Origin: a bacterium
GTDB taxonomy: Bacteria > Patescibacteriota > Minisyncoccia > Minisyncoccales > RBG-13-42-11
Reading direction: 5' to 3'
DNA length: 23,734 bases
Assembly (NCBI GenBank): GCA_030646565.1
Contig: JAUSLA010000026.1
Span: forward strand, 1 to 23,734
Under the pieces are notes generated by a model, which saw only the letters and a list, made by a program, of their open reading frames with translations, was not told where the DNA came from and did no database searches. The first letter of the stretch is position 1. Each line of letters opens with the position of its first letter. Made by a program: the position numbers and the translations under genes. This document shows, piece by piece, positions 6,881 to 14,642 of this stretch.

Positions 6881-6884
6881 AGGA

Positions 6885-8696
6885 TTAACGTAAGCTTCTT
6901 TGACTGCCCATTCCCGGCATTTGAAATCCACTACTGCTTTGAGTTTGGGTATTTTTAATTTTATTTGAAGTGATGGTTGAGGTAACAACAATATCTCCTT
7001 CTTTAAGACCGCTTACAATTTCTGTGGAAATATCGTTTGAAAGTCCCGTTTCTACGACCTGCTCCCTTGGCGGGTTTGGTAAGACCACTCCTGAAATATT
7101 AGCTAATAATTTTTGCCTCATCTCCGCTGGCACGTCTACCAACTTAACAAAATAAACGCCCCCTTGCGATTTAATTGCGCTACTTGGCAAAACTAAAACA
7201 TCCTGCTTAGCATCGGTGATAATGTCTGCCGTAACACTCATCCCGGGCTTTATTCTTTCGTCTTGGGTATCAAAAGCAATTTTAACTCCATAACTTACCA
7301 CTCCCTGAATTACCGTTCCCAGCGCATCAACTTCAAAAACCCGACCAGAAATACTTGTCTCGGAGAGAGCGTCAAAGGTAAGAGTTGCCCTTTGGCCAAC
7401 TTTTACTTTAGCCGCGTCAACCTCATTAAGAGAAATTTCTGCTATTTTTTGTTGAGTAATAATATTAGCCACTGTTGTGTCCACTGAAACCGAATCGCCT
7501 TTCTTTACTTTTATGTCGGTGATAATACCGTCAAAAGGAGCGTAAATATAACAATCGCTAAAATCTTGTTTTGCTGCAATCAAAGCATCTTCTTTTTGTT
7601 GAACAGCGCTTTTCTTAGCGCGAATTTCTAACTCGGTAGAGCCTGCTTTTATTTCGGCAAGCGATAATTCTTTTTCTTCAATAGATCTTTCGGCATTAAC
7701 AACAGCTTCTCTGTTGTCTTGAAGAGATCTTTGAACAGATAGAAGACTTGACGAGAGGCTGTTAGTTTTTGAAATATAAGATTTCAAATCCGACTGAATA
7801 GTAGTTGTTTTTCCATAAACATGCATATCGCGAGTGGAAAGATAATCAACAACGAAATCAAGAAGATTGCTCTCGCTTTTAGCCGCCCGGGCAATTAATT
7901 TGGTTGTTTCTATGGTTTGGTTAAGCAACTCCTCAATAACTTTTTTCTCGGAATAACTTTTGGTATTTTTATAATTCTCTAAATTCTGGTCATAATTTTC
8001 TCTAGCTGTCTTATAATCACTTTTAGCGCTCTCAACAAAAGGCCATAATGCATCCCGGTCGTTAGAGGGAAAAGAGTTTTGATAAACAGTAATATTCCAA
8101 TTGTCATCGCTGATTGTTGTTTCACTTTTAGCTATTTCGTAACCGTACAAAGCATTCGTTACTCCCGTAGTAATCGTTGGCAAATCTAAAAAGGCATTGG
8201 TAATAGTATTAAATGCGTCTTCATAAGCCTTTTCGATATTGTTTTCCGCTTTTTGTTTTGATTCTTTTGCTTGGACTAAAGCATTTTCAGCCTTAAGCAA
8301 AGAAAGTTCATCTGGTGTTAATAATTTTTCCAATTCAAGCTTCGCTGTTTCAAGAGAAATTTCAGCATCCTCTACTGATTTTTGAAAATCTTTATCATCC
8401 AATTTAGCAATCAGTTTTCCTGCTTTAACTTCATTTCCATTGCCAACATAAACGGCGACAACATCGCTTTTTACTTTTGATTTAATGTCTAACTGATCCG
8501 AAGCCGAAACCTGGCCGGAACCGGAAACCGAAATAATAAGCGCGCCTTTTTCAACTGCCGCTGTGGCATATCGCGCCGCATTATTATCTCCATTCAATCT
8601 TCCATAACCAAAATATCCCCCACCAATAATTAAAAGAAGGACTATCCCTGTTATAAACTTATATTGAAGTATTTGTTTTAATATATTGGAAATCAT
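6885..8696 (-). CDS. MacA/HlyD-type membrane fusion (adaptor) protein
   Basis: A 603-aa adaptor with a single N-terminal transmembrane helix (about 13-31) and the remainder extracytoplasmic. Domain order: first biotinyl-lipoyl half (about 65-100, SDVVAVYVGNGNEVKAGKLIAKLD), a long alpha-helical coiled-coil region (about 105-375), second lipoyl half (IYAPFDGIITDIKVKKGDSVSV), then beta-barrel (AEISLNEVDAAKVKVGQ) and membrane-proximal domains. The helical hairpin is unusually long (about 270 residues) for MacA. In a lineage expected to lack an outer membrane it cannot dock a TolC-like channel in the usual way, so it probably links the permease to the cell surface. Its ATG overlaps the obgE stop (ATGA) and directly follows a palindromic repeat; no clear Shine-Dalgarno site is present. 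Confidence 0.88.
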   Translation of the reverse strand: MISNILKQILQYKFITGIVLLLIIGGGYFGYGRLNGDNNAARYATAAVEKGALIISVSGSGQVSASDQLDIKSKVKSDVVAVYVGNGNEVKAGKLIAKLDDKDFQKSVEDAEISLETAKLELEKLLTPDELSLLKAENALVQAKESKQKAENNIEKAYEDAFNTITNAFLDLPTITTGVTNALYGYEIAKSETTISDDNWNITVYQNSFPSNDRDALWPFVESAKSDYKTARENYDQNLENYKNTKSYSEKKVIEELLNQTIETTKLIARAAKSESNLLDFVVDYLSTRDMHVYGKTTTIQSDLKSYISKTNSLSSSLLSVQRSLQDNREAVVNAERSIEEKELSLAEIKAGSTELEIRAKKSAVQQKEDALIAAKQDFSDCYIYAPFDGIITDIKVKKGDSVSVDTTVANIITQQKIAEISLNEVDAAKVKVGQRATLTFDALSETSISGRVFEVDALGTVIQGVVSYGVKIAFDTQDERIKPGMSVTADIITDAKQDVLVLPSSAIKSQGGVYFVKLVDVPAEMRQKLLANISGVVLPNPPREQVVETGLSNDISTEIVSGLKEGDIVVTSTITSNKIKNTQTQSSSGFQMPGMGSQRSLR

Positions 8697-9706
8697 ATAC
8701 CGAGTCCCGCTTTACGGGACGAAGGTGAAGAAGAAATCTTCTTCGACTTTTCCAAAATTAAATCATTGAGTATTTTCTTAACCTGTTCAATACTGTCTGG
8801 ATCAATTATAGAAATTGGCACTATACTTTGATTGAATTTTTTAAGTTTCCTCTCTATCCTATCGATAACATCAACAGAAACCGTGTCTTTTTTGCTTATA
8901 AAAATATATTCGGGCTTTTCCAGAAGCAGTTTATTATATACTCCTAATTCGCCGCGCACCGTTTTATAATCTAAAACCGGGTCGAGAGAATCTGCGGCAA
9001 CAAAATTAAATATAATCTTCGTGCGTTCTATATGCCGTAAAAATTTAATCCCGAGGCCTTTGCCCTTAGACGCACCTTCAATAATCCCGGGAATATCAGC
9101 AAGTATTAGATCATAATACACGCCTAGATTGGGTTCCAACGTTGTGAACGGATAATTCGCCACTTTGCTTTTGGCGCGGGTTAACTCGTTAAGCAAGCTT
9201 GATTTACCGACATTAGGCAGCCCCACAAACCCCACATCAGCAATCATTTTTAACTCAAAGCGAACCTCAAACGATTCTCCCGGCTCCCCGTATTCAAATT
9301 CTTTGGGCGTTGTATTGGTTGATGAGCGAAAATTGAAATTACCCTTTCCGCCTCTTCCGCCTAAGGCAATCCTTACCTGCTGGCCGATTTTGGTTATCTC
9401 AAAATCTTGGCCTGTTGTCAAATTGTGAGCTAAGGTTCCGACCGGAACCGTTAAAATCAAGTCCTGTCCGTCTCTGCCGTCGCGAAGTTGCGAGTGGCCG
9501 TCCTCTCCTTTTTCGGCTTTGACTTCTTTTTTGAAACGGAATTTATTCAACGCAGACAAATCGGAAACGCCTTCAATATAAATACTCCCTCCTTTGCCGC
9601 CATTGCCGCCGACAGGACCCAAAGACATTTTGGTTTTATTAAACGTCGCTATTCCATTTCCTCCAGCTCCAGCTATTGCTTTTATTGTTACATCATCAAC
9701 AATCAT
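8693..9706 (-). CDS. obgE: GTPase Obg (CgtA), ribosome assembly factor
   Basis: A 337-aa Obg GTPase, involved in 50S subunit maturation and stress signalling. Residues 1-157 form the glycine-rich Obg fold (IAGAGGNGIATF, GPVGGNGGKGGSI, GGRGGKGNFNF). The G domain follows: G1 GLPNVGKSS (162-170), switch I YPFTTLEPNLG, G3 DIPG (204-207) and G4 SKKD (271-274, usually NKxD). The C-terminal OCT domain of longer Obg proteins is missing. Residues 320-336 are encoded by a palindromic repeat (8699-8748), so the C-terminal tail SSSPSSRKAGLGI is element-derived. The start overlaps the xseB stop, and the stop overlaps the adaptor start, both as ATGA junctions. Confidence 0.96.
   Translation of the reverse strand: MIVDDVTIKAIAGAGGNGIATFNKTKMSLGPVGGNGGKGGSIYIEGVSDLSALNKFRFKKEVKAEKGEDGHSQLRDGRDGQDLILTVPVGTLAHNLTTGQDFEITKIGQQVRIALGGRGGKGNFNFRSSTNTTPKEFEYGEPGESFEVRFELKMIADVGFVGLPNVGKSSLLNELTRAKSKVANYPFTTLEPNLGVYYDLILADIPGIIEGASKGKGLGIKFLRHIERTKIIFNFVAADSLDPVLDYKTVRGELGVYNKLLLEKPEYIFISKKDTVSVDVIDRIERKLKKFNQSIVPISIIDPDSIEQVKKILNDLILEKSKKISSSPSSRKAGLGI
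8699..8748. repeat. Palindromic element encoding the Obg C-terminus and leading into the adaptor gene
   Basis: A textbook copy of the family: ACCGAG, hairpin 1 TCCCG-CTTTA-CGGGA (8705-8719), linker CGAAGGTGAAG, and hairpin 2 with 8-bp arms (8727-8734 and 8737-8744), ending CGACT. It is 50 bp long, is translated as the last 17 or so codons of obgE, and ends 2 bp before the ATG of the adaptor. Confidence 0.85.
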
Positions 9707-9948
9707 GAATTATCTTCCTCTTCTTCTTTGTTCTCTTTGACCTCTATTCCTTTTTTGATTTCCTCGAACTCATTTTCAATAGTTTTGAGCCGTCCTTTGC
9801 TGGCTTTAATAAGTTCTACCGCCTCTTTTACCTTTTTTAATCCTTCTTCAACGTCAATTTCTTCCTGGTTATCAAACCATTCGGTAATTTCGGCGAGGCG
9901 TTTTAGGTTATTATTTAAATTTTCTGTATCTTGTTTTTCTTTTGCCAT
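9703..9948 (-). CDS. xseB: Exodeoxyribonuclease VII small subunit
   Basis: An 81-aa acidic, helical protein, the usual length for XseB (about 80 aa). The family core is visible in LAEITEWFDNQEEIDVEEGLKKVKEAVELIKASKGRL. It binds the XseA helical arms to form ExoVII, a metal-independent exonuclease for single-stranded DNA. Its start is 6 bp after the xseA stop and its stop overlaps the obgE start (ATGA). The very acidic end (EENKEEEEDNS-like) follows the core. Confidence 0.88.
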   Translation of the reverse strand: MAKEKQDTENLNNNLKRLAEITEWFDNQEEIDVEEGLKKVKEAVELIKASKGRLKTIENEFEEIKKGIEVKENKEEEEDNS

Positions 9949-9954
9949 ATGTTT

Positions 9955-11160
9955 TTATTTATTATTTATTTTTTTGATTTCTGAGCTAATTTCGCCATCA
10001 GCTACTTGAATATCTATATTATCCCCTATTTTAGCGTTTTGCACGGTTCTAACAATTCTACCGCTGCATCTTGCGATGCTGTAGCCCAGCATTAATTGCC
10101 GTTCCGGATTATTAAGATTAACTGCTTTTTCAGCGTATTCCAGCTGCAAATGAGTCTTTGATAATAATGATCTAAATCCGGAAAAAGATTTATTAACCGA
10201 GCTCCTCAAATTAATTTTAGCATTTAATAAAGTATTTTTAAAATTCCCAAAAGAAATCATTAATGAACTCTCGGCATTTCTGTATTTTTCAAAAATTCCC
10301 TCAAAATGTCCCAAAATTCCCCTCTCGTATCTTTCCACAAGTAACAGGGCCTCTTCCCACGACTCATTAAGCAGGTTGGCAACGGCGGTAGGAGTGGATT
10401 CTGCGGCGTCAGCCGCTAAGGCAACAAGCGGCTCATCTTTATCGTGCCCAATGCCAGCTATTACCGGAACAGGGAAGCTGGCCACCTCCCTTACCAGCAA
10501 TTCATTATTGAAAGGCATAAGCGACTCCAAAGATCCCCCTCCGCGAATTATAACAAGAACGTCTATATCTTTTTTTCTGAAAGTTTTTATTGACGCCAAC
10601 AAATCTTTCGTAGCTAACTGCCCCTCAACCCTGGAATCAATCATTTTAATTTTAAAGCCGAATTTTCCTATATTGTTAAGAAAATCAGCCAAAACCGCTC
10701 CCTGCCTGGAGGTGATAACCCCGATTCTTTGGGGATATTTTGGAATAGGCCGTTTTTTAGCTTTAGCAAAAATCCCTTCTCCTTCCAATTTTTTTTTCAG
10801 TTCGTCGTATTGTTTTTTAAGTTCTCCTTCGCCAGCCAGCTCAATTGTTTCGGCAATAAAAGATAATCTGCCAGAAGGCGGATATATTTCAGGATAGCCG
10901 GAAGCCACAATTTTCATCCCCTCCTGCAATTTTATTCCATACAAGCTGTATCTTGATTTCCAGATTATGCAATTCATCATTCCTTCTTTCTGGTCTTTCT
11001 TATCCTTCAAAGTAAAATACATATGGCCAGTAGGCCCTGCTTTTGCCTCCCCGACCTCTCCTATAATTTTCGCCTTGGATCTTTTCAAACCAATATTAAG
11101 AAGCTCTATAAAATCTGATACCGAAAAAATCAGTTCTTGTTTTTTTTCATCATTGGTCAT
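9955..11160 (-). CDS. xseA: Exodeoxyribonuclease VII large subunit
   Basis: A 401-aa XseA. The N-terminal OB fold (about 10-105, with GEVGEAKAGPTGHMYFTLKD) binds single-stranded DNA. The catalytic region includes IGVITSRQGAVLADFL, VIIRGGGSLESLMPFN and the conserved ESTPTAVANLL motif. The C-terminal helical arm that binds XseB (about 270-345) and the final YSIAR segment are present. E. coli XseA is 456 aa, so the helical arm is shorter here. The ATG is separated from a palindromic repeat by 3 bp, and no Shine-Dalgarno site is seen. Next to uvrD and xseB it forms a DNA-processing group. Confidence 0.95.
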   Translation of the reverse strand: MTNDEKKQELIFSVSDFIELLNIGLKRSKAKIIGEVGEAKAGPTGHMYFTLKDKKDQKEGMMNCIIWKSRYSLYGIKLQEGMKIVASGYPEIYPPSGRLSFIAETIELAGEGELKKQYDELKKKLEGEGIFAKAKKRPIPKYPQRIGVITSRQGAVLADFLNNIGKFGFKIKMIDSRVEGQLATKDLLASIKTFRKKDIDVLVIIRGGGSLESLMPFNNELLVREVASFPVPVIAGIGHDKDEPLVALAADAAESTPTAVANLLNESWEEALLLVERYERGILGHFEGIFEKYRNAESSLMISFGNFKNTLLNAKINLRSSVNKSFSGFRSLLSKTHLQLEYAEKAVNLNNPERQLMLGYSIARCSGRIVRTVQNAKIGDNIDIQVADGEISSEIKKINNK

Positions 11161-11163
11161 AGA

Positions 11164-11220
11164 ACCGAGTTCGCCTTCGGCGAACGAAGATTAAAGATGA
11201 GGACGCAGTCCTCATCGCCT
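11164..11220. repeat. Palindromic element directly upstream of the xseA start
   Basis: A full forward unit: ACCGAG, hairpin 1 TTCGCC-TTC-GGCGAA, linker CGAAGATTAAAG, and hairpin 2 with 9-bp arms GATGAGGAC / GTCCTCATC around GCA, ending GCCT. The head end is 3 bp from the xseA ATG. Confidence 0.85.
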
Positions 11221-11291
11221 ACCCGAGTTCGCCTTCGGCGAACAAGTCGAAGAACTTCGTTCTTCTTCACCCTTCGCCTATCGGCTCGGGT
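11221..11291. repeat. Composite palindromic element supplying the uvrD stop codon
   Basis: It begins ACCCGAG with the same hairpin 1 as its neighbour, then joins a complete reverse unit (arms GAAGAAC / GTTCTTC, then CACCCTTCG) that ends CTCGGGT. The whole 71-bp segment therefore has inverted ends. It overlaps the last codons of uvrD and supplies the TAG stop (11278-11280) and the C-terminal residues DPSR. Confidence 0.8.
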
Positions 11292-14200
11292 CTGCAAAGT
11301 CGCAAATATCTCTGAAATCGCAAAAAGCGCATTGCCAGCCGGGAGTCGCCGCAAAATCGCTCTTTTTCATTTCCTCAATCTCTTTAATGATTTTTTCTTT
11401 CAGCTCTTCTATTTCTTTTCTTGTTCCAAGAAAAGACACTTTTTTATTATCATTTAAATAATGATAAGTCAATTTTTGGGGATTGAGCTTAAATACCTCT
11501 TCAGCCGCGAGCTGATAAATCAATAGTTGTTCTTTGTCGTCTGAAGACAACTGATCTTTAGGGTTTCCGGTTTTGTAATCAATAACTGCCACTCCTTCGT
11601 TTTCCTCATCAATTCTGTCTACCACGCCATATAAAGTATATTCCCCTATCTTCAGATTAAACGGCATTTCCAAAGCAAGAACATTATTAATTTTTAAAAT
11701 CTTCGGGGGATTTTTTAAAAATTCAGCGTAAAAATCTTTAATTATTTTTTTGCCGAGCTTATAGTAATCTTCTTTCTGCTTTTTATTCTCATACCATTCG
11801 TCAATCCAGCTTTTCTCGTAAATTTGCTCGAGAAGAGCAAATTTACCCTGAGATTGTCGAAGGGTTTCATTTTTAATTTCTCCATTTTTAACTCCAAACA
11901 GATTTTCCTGCTCCTGACTGTTTTTTTCATTCGCCTGTTTCAAAAAAATATAAAAAGTATTATGCATTGTCTTTCCGAAAGAAAGCGCGGGGTTGCCTTT
12001 TTTTGGAATTTTTAAAATAAAATTAAACTTATACTGCAAAGGGCATTTGTCAAAAGCCGCCAATTGCGAATAAGAAAAGTGCGCGGGTAGATATTTCTGG
12101 GGCGATGAGGACTTCGTCCTCATCTTCACCCTCGCTTCCATAGTCAAAGAAAATTCTTTCTTTTCCGCCTCGTTCCCATAAAAGGAACTCGGCAACGGAA
12201 GCTCGGTTTTTGATTTTTTTATTTCTAATTTATTCTGATATCCCATTTCAGTCATAAAGCGGGACAATTTCTTTTTTCTTGCTCCGCCATAATCTTCAGC
12301 TGACGTAAAATATATTTCTTTCTTAGCTCTGGTAATGGCAACATAACAAATACGCCTTTCCTCCTGTAAATGAACGTCCCCTGTTGGCTTTATATCTTTA
12401 ATTAGATCTTCTGGAAGCTCGATTAATTCCTTTCTTTCAATTGTGGGAAATCTTTTGTCCACCATATTTACCAAAAAAACATATTTAAATTCCAAACCTT
12501 TTGCTCCGTGAATAGTCATTACCCTTATCATATCCGGGCCTTGTTCGGGATCAAATTCAAGCTTCCCTTCTTCCCCGGATTCTATTTCAAGATTCATTTC
12601 CCGCATAAAATTATTCAAGGTCGGCTCTATGGCAGCTGCTTCAAAATTTTTTACTCTTTTGTGAAATTGATTAAGCAGCTCCAGTGATTCTTTATCTTCT
12701 TTCTTGATTAAATGTTTTATATATCCTGATTTTTCCAGAAAAGCAACCATTATTTCTGAAACCGGCTTTTCTTTAGCAAGAACGGCGTGGCTTTTAATCA
12801 AGCTTAAAATAAAATTAATTTTTTCCCGAGTTTTCAAAGAAATTTCCGGAATTAAAGGAAGCTCTTCCATTGCTTCATAAAGCGACTTTGTTCTTTTGTG
12901 GCTGTATTGGGTAAGTTCCATTATGTCTTGGGGCGGAATTTCCAAAAACGCTATATTCAAAATCCTGAAAACTGCCGGGCTTTCATGATAATTATCCAAA
13001 AGCTTAAAATACGAAATCACATCCAAAATTACGGGTTTTGAATAAAGTCCTTTTGAAGCTAAAAATTGATAAGGCAGGCCCGCATACTCTAAGGCTTTAA
13101 TAAAAGGCTCTGCCGCGCTGTTTGCTCTAACCAAAATCGCAAAATCGTTATAGTCTGCGTCCTTGTCTCTTTTAAGAATATTAAGTATTTTCTTTATTGT
13201 TTTTGAAACTTCTTCTTCCAAGCTTTTTGCCTGGATATGTTCTATGATCCCCTTACCTTTGTCTTTTGCAAACAATCTTTTGCTTATTTTGCTTATGTAT
13301 TCAAGACGGTCTGGATCATTAGCTTTTATAAACTTATAAGCCAAATCCAAAATATTCTGATAAGACCTGTAATTTTTAACTAAGGAAATCTGTTTAGCTT
13401 TCGGGAAATCTTTTTTAAACTGAATGATGTTTGAAAAAGACGCCCCCCTCCAGCGATAGATCGCCTGATCGTCGTCACTGCAGACGGTCAGATTATTTTT
13501 TGGTTCAGCCAGAATTTTTATCAATTCGTACTGCGCAAAATTAGTATCCTGGAATTCATCAACCAAAATGTATTTAAATTTTTCTCTGTATTTTTTCAAA
13601 ATCAAGGATCTTTTTTGAAATAGTTTCAAACAATAATTTATCAAATCTCCAAAATCCAAAGAACTGTTTTCTAAAAGCAAACGCTGATAAGTATGAAAGG
13701 CTCCAGCCACTTCTTTTATTCTCTCTGATTCGTCGTCTTCCGGCATATCGTCTCTGGTTTTTATCTTTTCAGCGTATTCCAAATAATCCTCGGGATAAAC
13801 CGCCTGGTCTTTACAGTGAGAAAAATGGGAAATTAAGGCCTGGATAAATTTCGTCGGATTTCCCAAGGGTTTATAATAATTAAGGTCAAATTTATCCAGA
13901 TTACGATAAACTAAAAGCCAGCCGGCCGTGTTGTCTAAAATTTTAAAGTCGGCCGGCAATCCTATATCCAAAGCGTAATCCCTTAAAACTCTTTCACAGA
14001 AAGAATGAAAGGTTGAAATCCATAAATCCACATATCCATAAGGTAAAAGCCTATCAACTCTTTCTTCCATTTCAGCAGCCGCCTTTTCGGTAAAAGTAAC
14101 AGCCAATATTTCTTCGGGTTTCGCCTCCCCTTTTTCTATTAAATAAACTATTCTTTGGGTGATAACCGTGGTCTTTCCGGTTCCAGCTCCCGCCACAATT

Positions 14201-14307
14201 AAAAGCGGCCCTTTATCATAGACCACAGCCTCTTTCTGCTCTTTATTCAATTTTTCTCCCGATTCTATCGAGGATCCTCGACTTTGTCGGGACAAATCCA
14301 GCGCCAT
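11278..14307 (-). CDS. UvrD/AddA-type helicase fused to an AddB-like Fe-S nuclease domain
   Basis: A 1009-aa superfamily 1A helicase with a C-terminal nuclease. Helicase motifs: Q motif LNKEQKEAV, Walker A VAGAGTGKTT (about 39-48), Walker B LVDEFQDTNF, motif III DDDQAIYRWRGA, motif IV VKNYRS, motif V MTIHGAKGLEFKYVFL, motif VI YVAITRAKK. The C-terminal PD-(D/E)XK domain (about 745-1004) has GVVDRIDEE and VIDYKTG. C755, C993, C996 and C1002 match the four-cysteine iron-sulphur cluster of AddB-type nucleases. It probably processes DNA ends in recombination and repair, and may replace RecBCD/AddAB. Three palindromic segments are translated within it (residues 6-17, 723-736 and 814-830), and a fourth supplies its C-terminus and stop. 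The start at 14307 has AGGA 7-8 nt upstream. Confidence 0.93.
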   Translation of the reverse strand: MALDLSRQSRGSSIESGEKLNKEQKEAVVYDKGPLLIVAGAGTGKTTVITQRIVYLIEKGEAKPEEILAVTFTEKAAAEMEERVDRLLPYGYVDLWISTFHSFCERVLRDYALDIGLPADFKILDNTAGWLLVYRNLDKFDLNYYKPLGNPTKFIQALISHFSHCKDQAVYPEDYLEYAEKIKTRDDMPEDDESERIKEVAGAFHTYQRLLLENSSLDFGDLINYCLKLFQKRSLILKKYREKFKYILVDEFQDTNFAQYELIKILAEPKNNLTVCSDDDQAIYRWRGASFSNIIQFKKDFPKAKQISLVKNYRSYQNILDLAYKFIKANDPDRLEYISKISKRLFAKDKGKGIIEHIQAKSLEEEVSKTIKKILNILKRDKDADYNDFAILVRANSAAEPFIKALEYAGLPYQFLASKGLYSKPVILDVISYFKLLDNYHESPAVFRILNIAFLEIPPQDIMELTQYSHKRTKSLYEAMEELPLIPEISLKTREKINFILSLIKSHAVLAKEKPVSEIMVAFLEKSGYIKHLIKKEDKESLELLNQFHKRVKNFEAAAIEPTLNNFMREMNLEIESGEEGKLEFDPEQGPDMIRVMTIHGAKGLEFKYVFLVNMVDKRFPTIERKELIELPEDLIKDIKPTGDVHLQEERRICYVAITRAKKEIYFTSAEDYGGARKKKLSRFMTEMGYQNKLEIKKSKTELPLPSSFYGNEAEKKEFSLTMEARVKMRTKSSSPQKYLPAHFSYSQLAAFDKCPLQYKFNFILKIPKKGNPALSFGKTMHNTFYIFLKQANEKNSQEQENLFGVKNGEIKNETLRQSQGKFALLEQIYEKSWIDEWYENKKQKEDYYKLGKKIIKDFYAEFLKNPPKILKINNVLALEMPFNLKIGEYTLYGVVDRIDEENEGVAVIDYKTGNPKDQLSSDDKEQLLIYQLAAEEVFKLNPQKLTYHYLNDNKKVSFLGTRKEIEELKEKIIKEIEEMKKSDFAATPGWQCAFCDFRDICDFADPSR
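11820..11865. repeat. In-frame palindromic insertion inside uvrD (second repeat type)
   Basis: A perfect 10-bp stem (arms 11820-11829 and 11835-11844, loop GAGAA) is joined to ACCCT...AGGGT (11845-11865). It is translated as residues 814-830 of the helicase-nuclease (TLRQSQGKF...). The ACCCTGAG...TCGAAGGGT part lacks the ACCGAG head and appears to be a different repeat type. Confidence 0.7.
12101..12139. repeat. In-frame palindromic element inside uvrD, before the nuclease domain
   Basis: Hairpin arms GATGAGGAC / GTCCTCATC (12104-12112 and 12116-12124, loop TTC) continue into TTCACCCTCG. It encodes MEARVKMRTKSSSPQ (723-737), a polar, positively charged stretch just before the nuclease motif SYSQLAAFDKCP, that is, in an interdomain linker. 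Confidence 0.8.
14257..14292. repeat. Imperfect 36-bp palindrome encoding the UvrD N-terminal extension
   Basis: The outer arms TCCCGA / TCGGGA and a perfect inner palindrome TCGAGGATCCTCGA (14268-14281) share the same centre. It is in frame and encodes residues 6-17 (SRQSRGSSIESG), ahead of the conserved start of the helicase (LNKEQKEAV). Confidence 0.7.
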
Positions 14308-14322
14308 AAAGCTATCCTATCA

Positions 14323-14347
14323 AAAAATCGCCCTTTTGGCGATTTTT
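14323..14347. terminator. Bidirectional terminator-like hairpin in front of uvrD
   Basis: A perfect 10-bp stem AAAAATCGCC / GGCGATTTTT with a 5-nt loop. Because the arms themselves begin and end in A/T runs, it has a U tract on either strand. It lies 16 bp upstream of the uvrD ATG and can stop transcripts arriving from the accessory block, or attenuate a uvrD transcript that starts further upstream. Confidence 0.7.
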
Positions 14348-14395
14348 ACTCGGGCCAAATTTTGATTATTTTTACTTCATTTTTCGTCTTTTTTG

Positions 14396-14404
14396 TGATA
14401 AAAT
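14396..14404 (+). promoter_or_regulatory. Extended -10 promoter of the small plus-strand ORF
   Basis: The plus strand reads TGATAAAAT, an extended -10 box, with no convincing -35 box. The predicted start (about 14411) leaves almost no leader before the ATG at 14418. Confidence 0.4.
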
Positions 14405-14417
14405 ATATTTAGTTAAA

Positions 14418-14576
14418 ATGTATATGTTCTCCAATAAATCGTCTATCGAAACCGTTTCAAAGCTTGTTTTATTCTCACAAGTAATCGTTTTAGTGTTGAC
14501 AATTTCGTCTCCTATTGCTAAAATTCCTTTAGGAATTTTAGCAATAGGAACTACTTTGATGAATCATTTTATCTAA
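14418..14576 (+). CDS. Possible 52-aa hydrophobic protein, the only plus-strand gene candidate
   Basis: An ORF of 52 codons beginning MYMFSNKSSIETVSK and ending TLMNHFI. Residues 15-48 are largely hydrophobic, with Ser-Pro and Pro-Leu-Gly breaks near 31-39, so one or two short membrane segments are possible. An extended -10 box lies just upstream and no Shine-Dalgarno site is present, which would suit a leaderless mRNA. Codons 32-44 are built from a perfect 17-bp inverted repeat (14511-14548), so part of the frame may be a by-product of that structure. A consensus plus-strand promoter lies inside the frame. I do not recognise a family. It could be a small membrane protein or toxin-like peptide, or it could be non-coding. 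Confidence 0.35.
   Translation: MYMFSNKSSIETVSKLVLFSQVIVLVLTISSPIAKIPLGILAIGTTLMNHFI
14496..14524 (+). promoter_or_regulatory. Consensus-like promoter overlapping an inverted repeat
   Basis: TTGACA (14496-14501) and TAAAAT (14519-14524) are 17 bp apart on the plus strand. The -10 box lies within the left arm of the inverted repeat 14511-14548. Confidence 0.5.
14511..14548. repeat. Perfect 17-bp inverted repeat with 4-nt loop
   Basis: The arms 14511-14527 (CCTATTGCTAAAATTCC) and 14532-14548 are exact reverse complements separated by TTTA. No strong U tract follows on either strand. It covers the -10 box of the promoter at 14496-14524, so an operator or cruciform is as likely as a terminator. 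Confidence 0.85.
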
Positions 14577-14642
14577 TTTACGAAGCATGTCCCGGGACTA
14601 AAATCTCGTTTTTTTATTTTTCACACCCTGTGGACAACTTGC

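Noticed and set aside
4085..6912. Shared 14-mer TGACTGCCCATTCC near 4085 and 6900
   Set aside because: One 14-base match within 24 kb is close to chance expectation, and the flanks do not match.
6885..6991. Longer N-terminus of the ABC ATPase
   Set aside because: It overlaps the end of the adaptor gene and is unlike ABC ATPase N-termini; the family starts at MIEIKNISKIYK (6880).
9488..10009. Plus-strand ORF of 173 aa opposite obgE, xseB and xseA
   Set aside because: It spans three well-supported minus-strand genes, and its Ser/Phe-rich sequence reflects the reverse of Glu/Lys codons.
10376..10897. Plus-strand ORF of 173 aa opposite xseA
   Set aside because: It is antisense to conserved XseA motifs and has a low-complexity Ser/Pro-rich composition typical of a shadow frame.
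11157..11457. ORFs on both strands in the xseA-uvrD interval
   Set aside because: Both consist mostly of translated palindromic elements and overlap conserved parts of xseA or uvrD.
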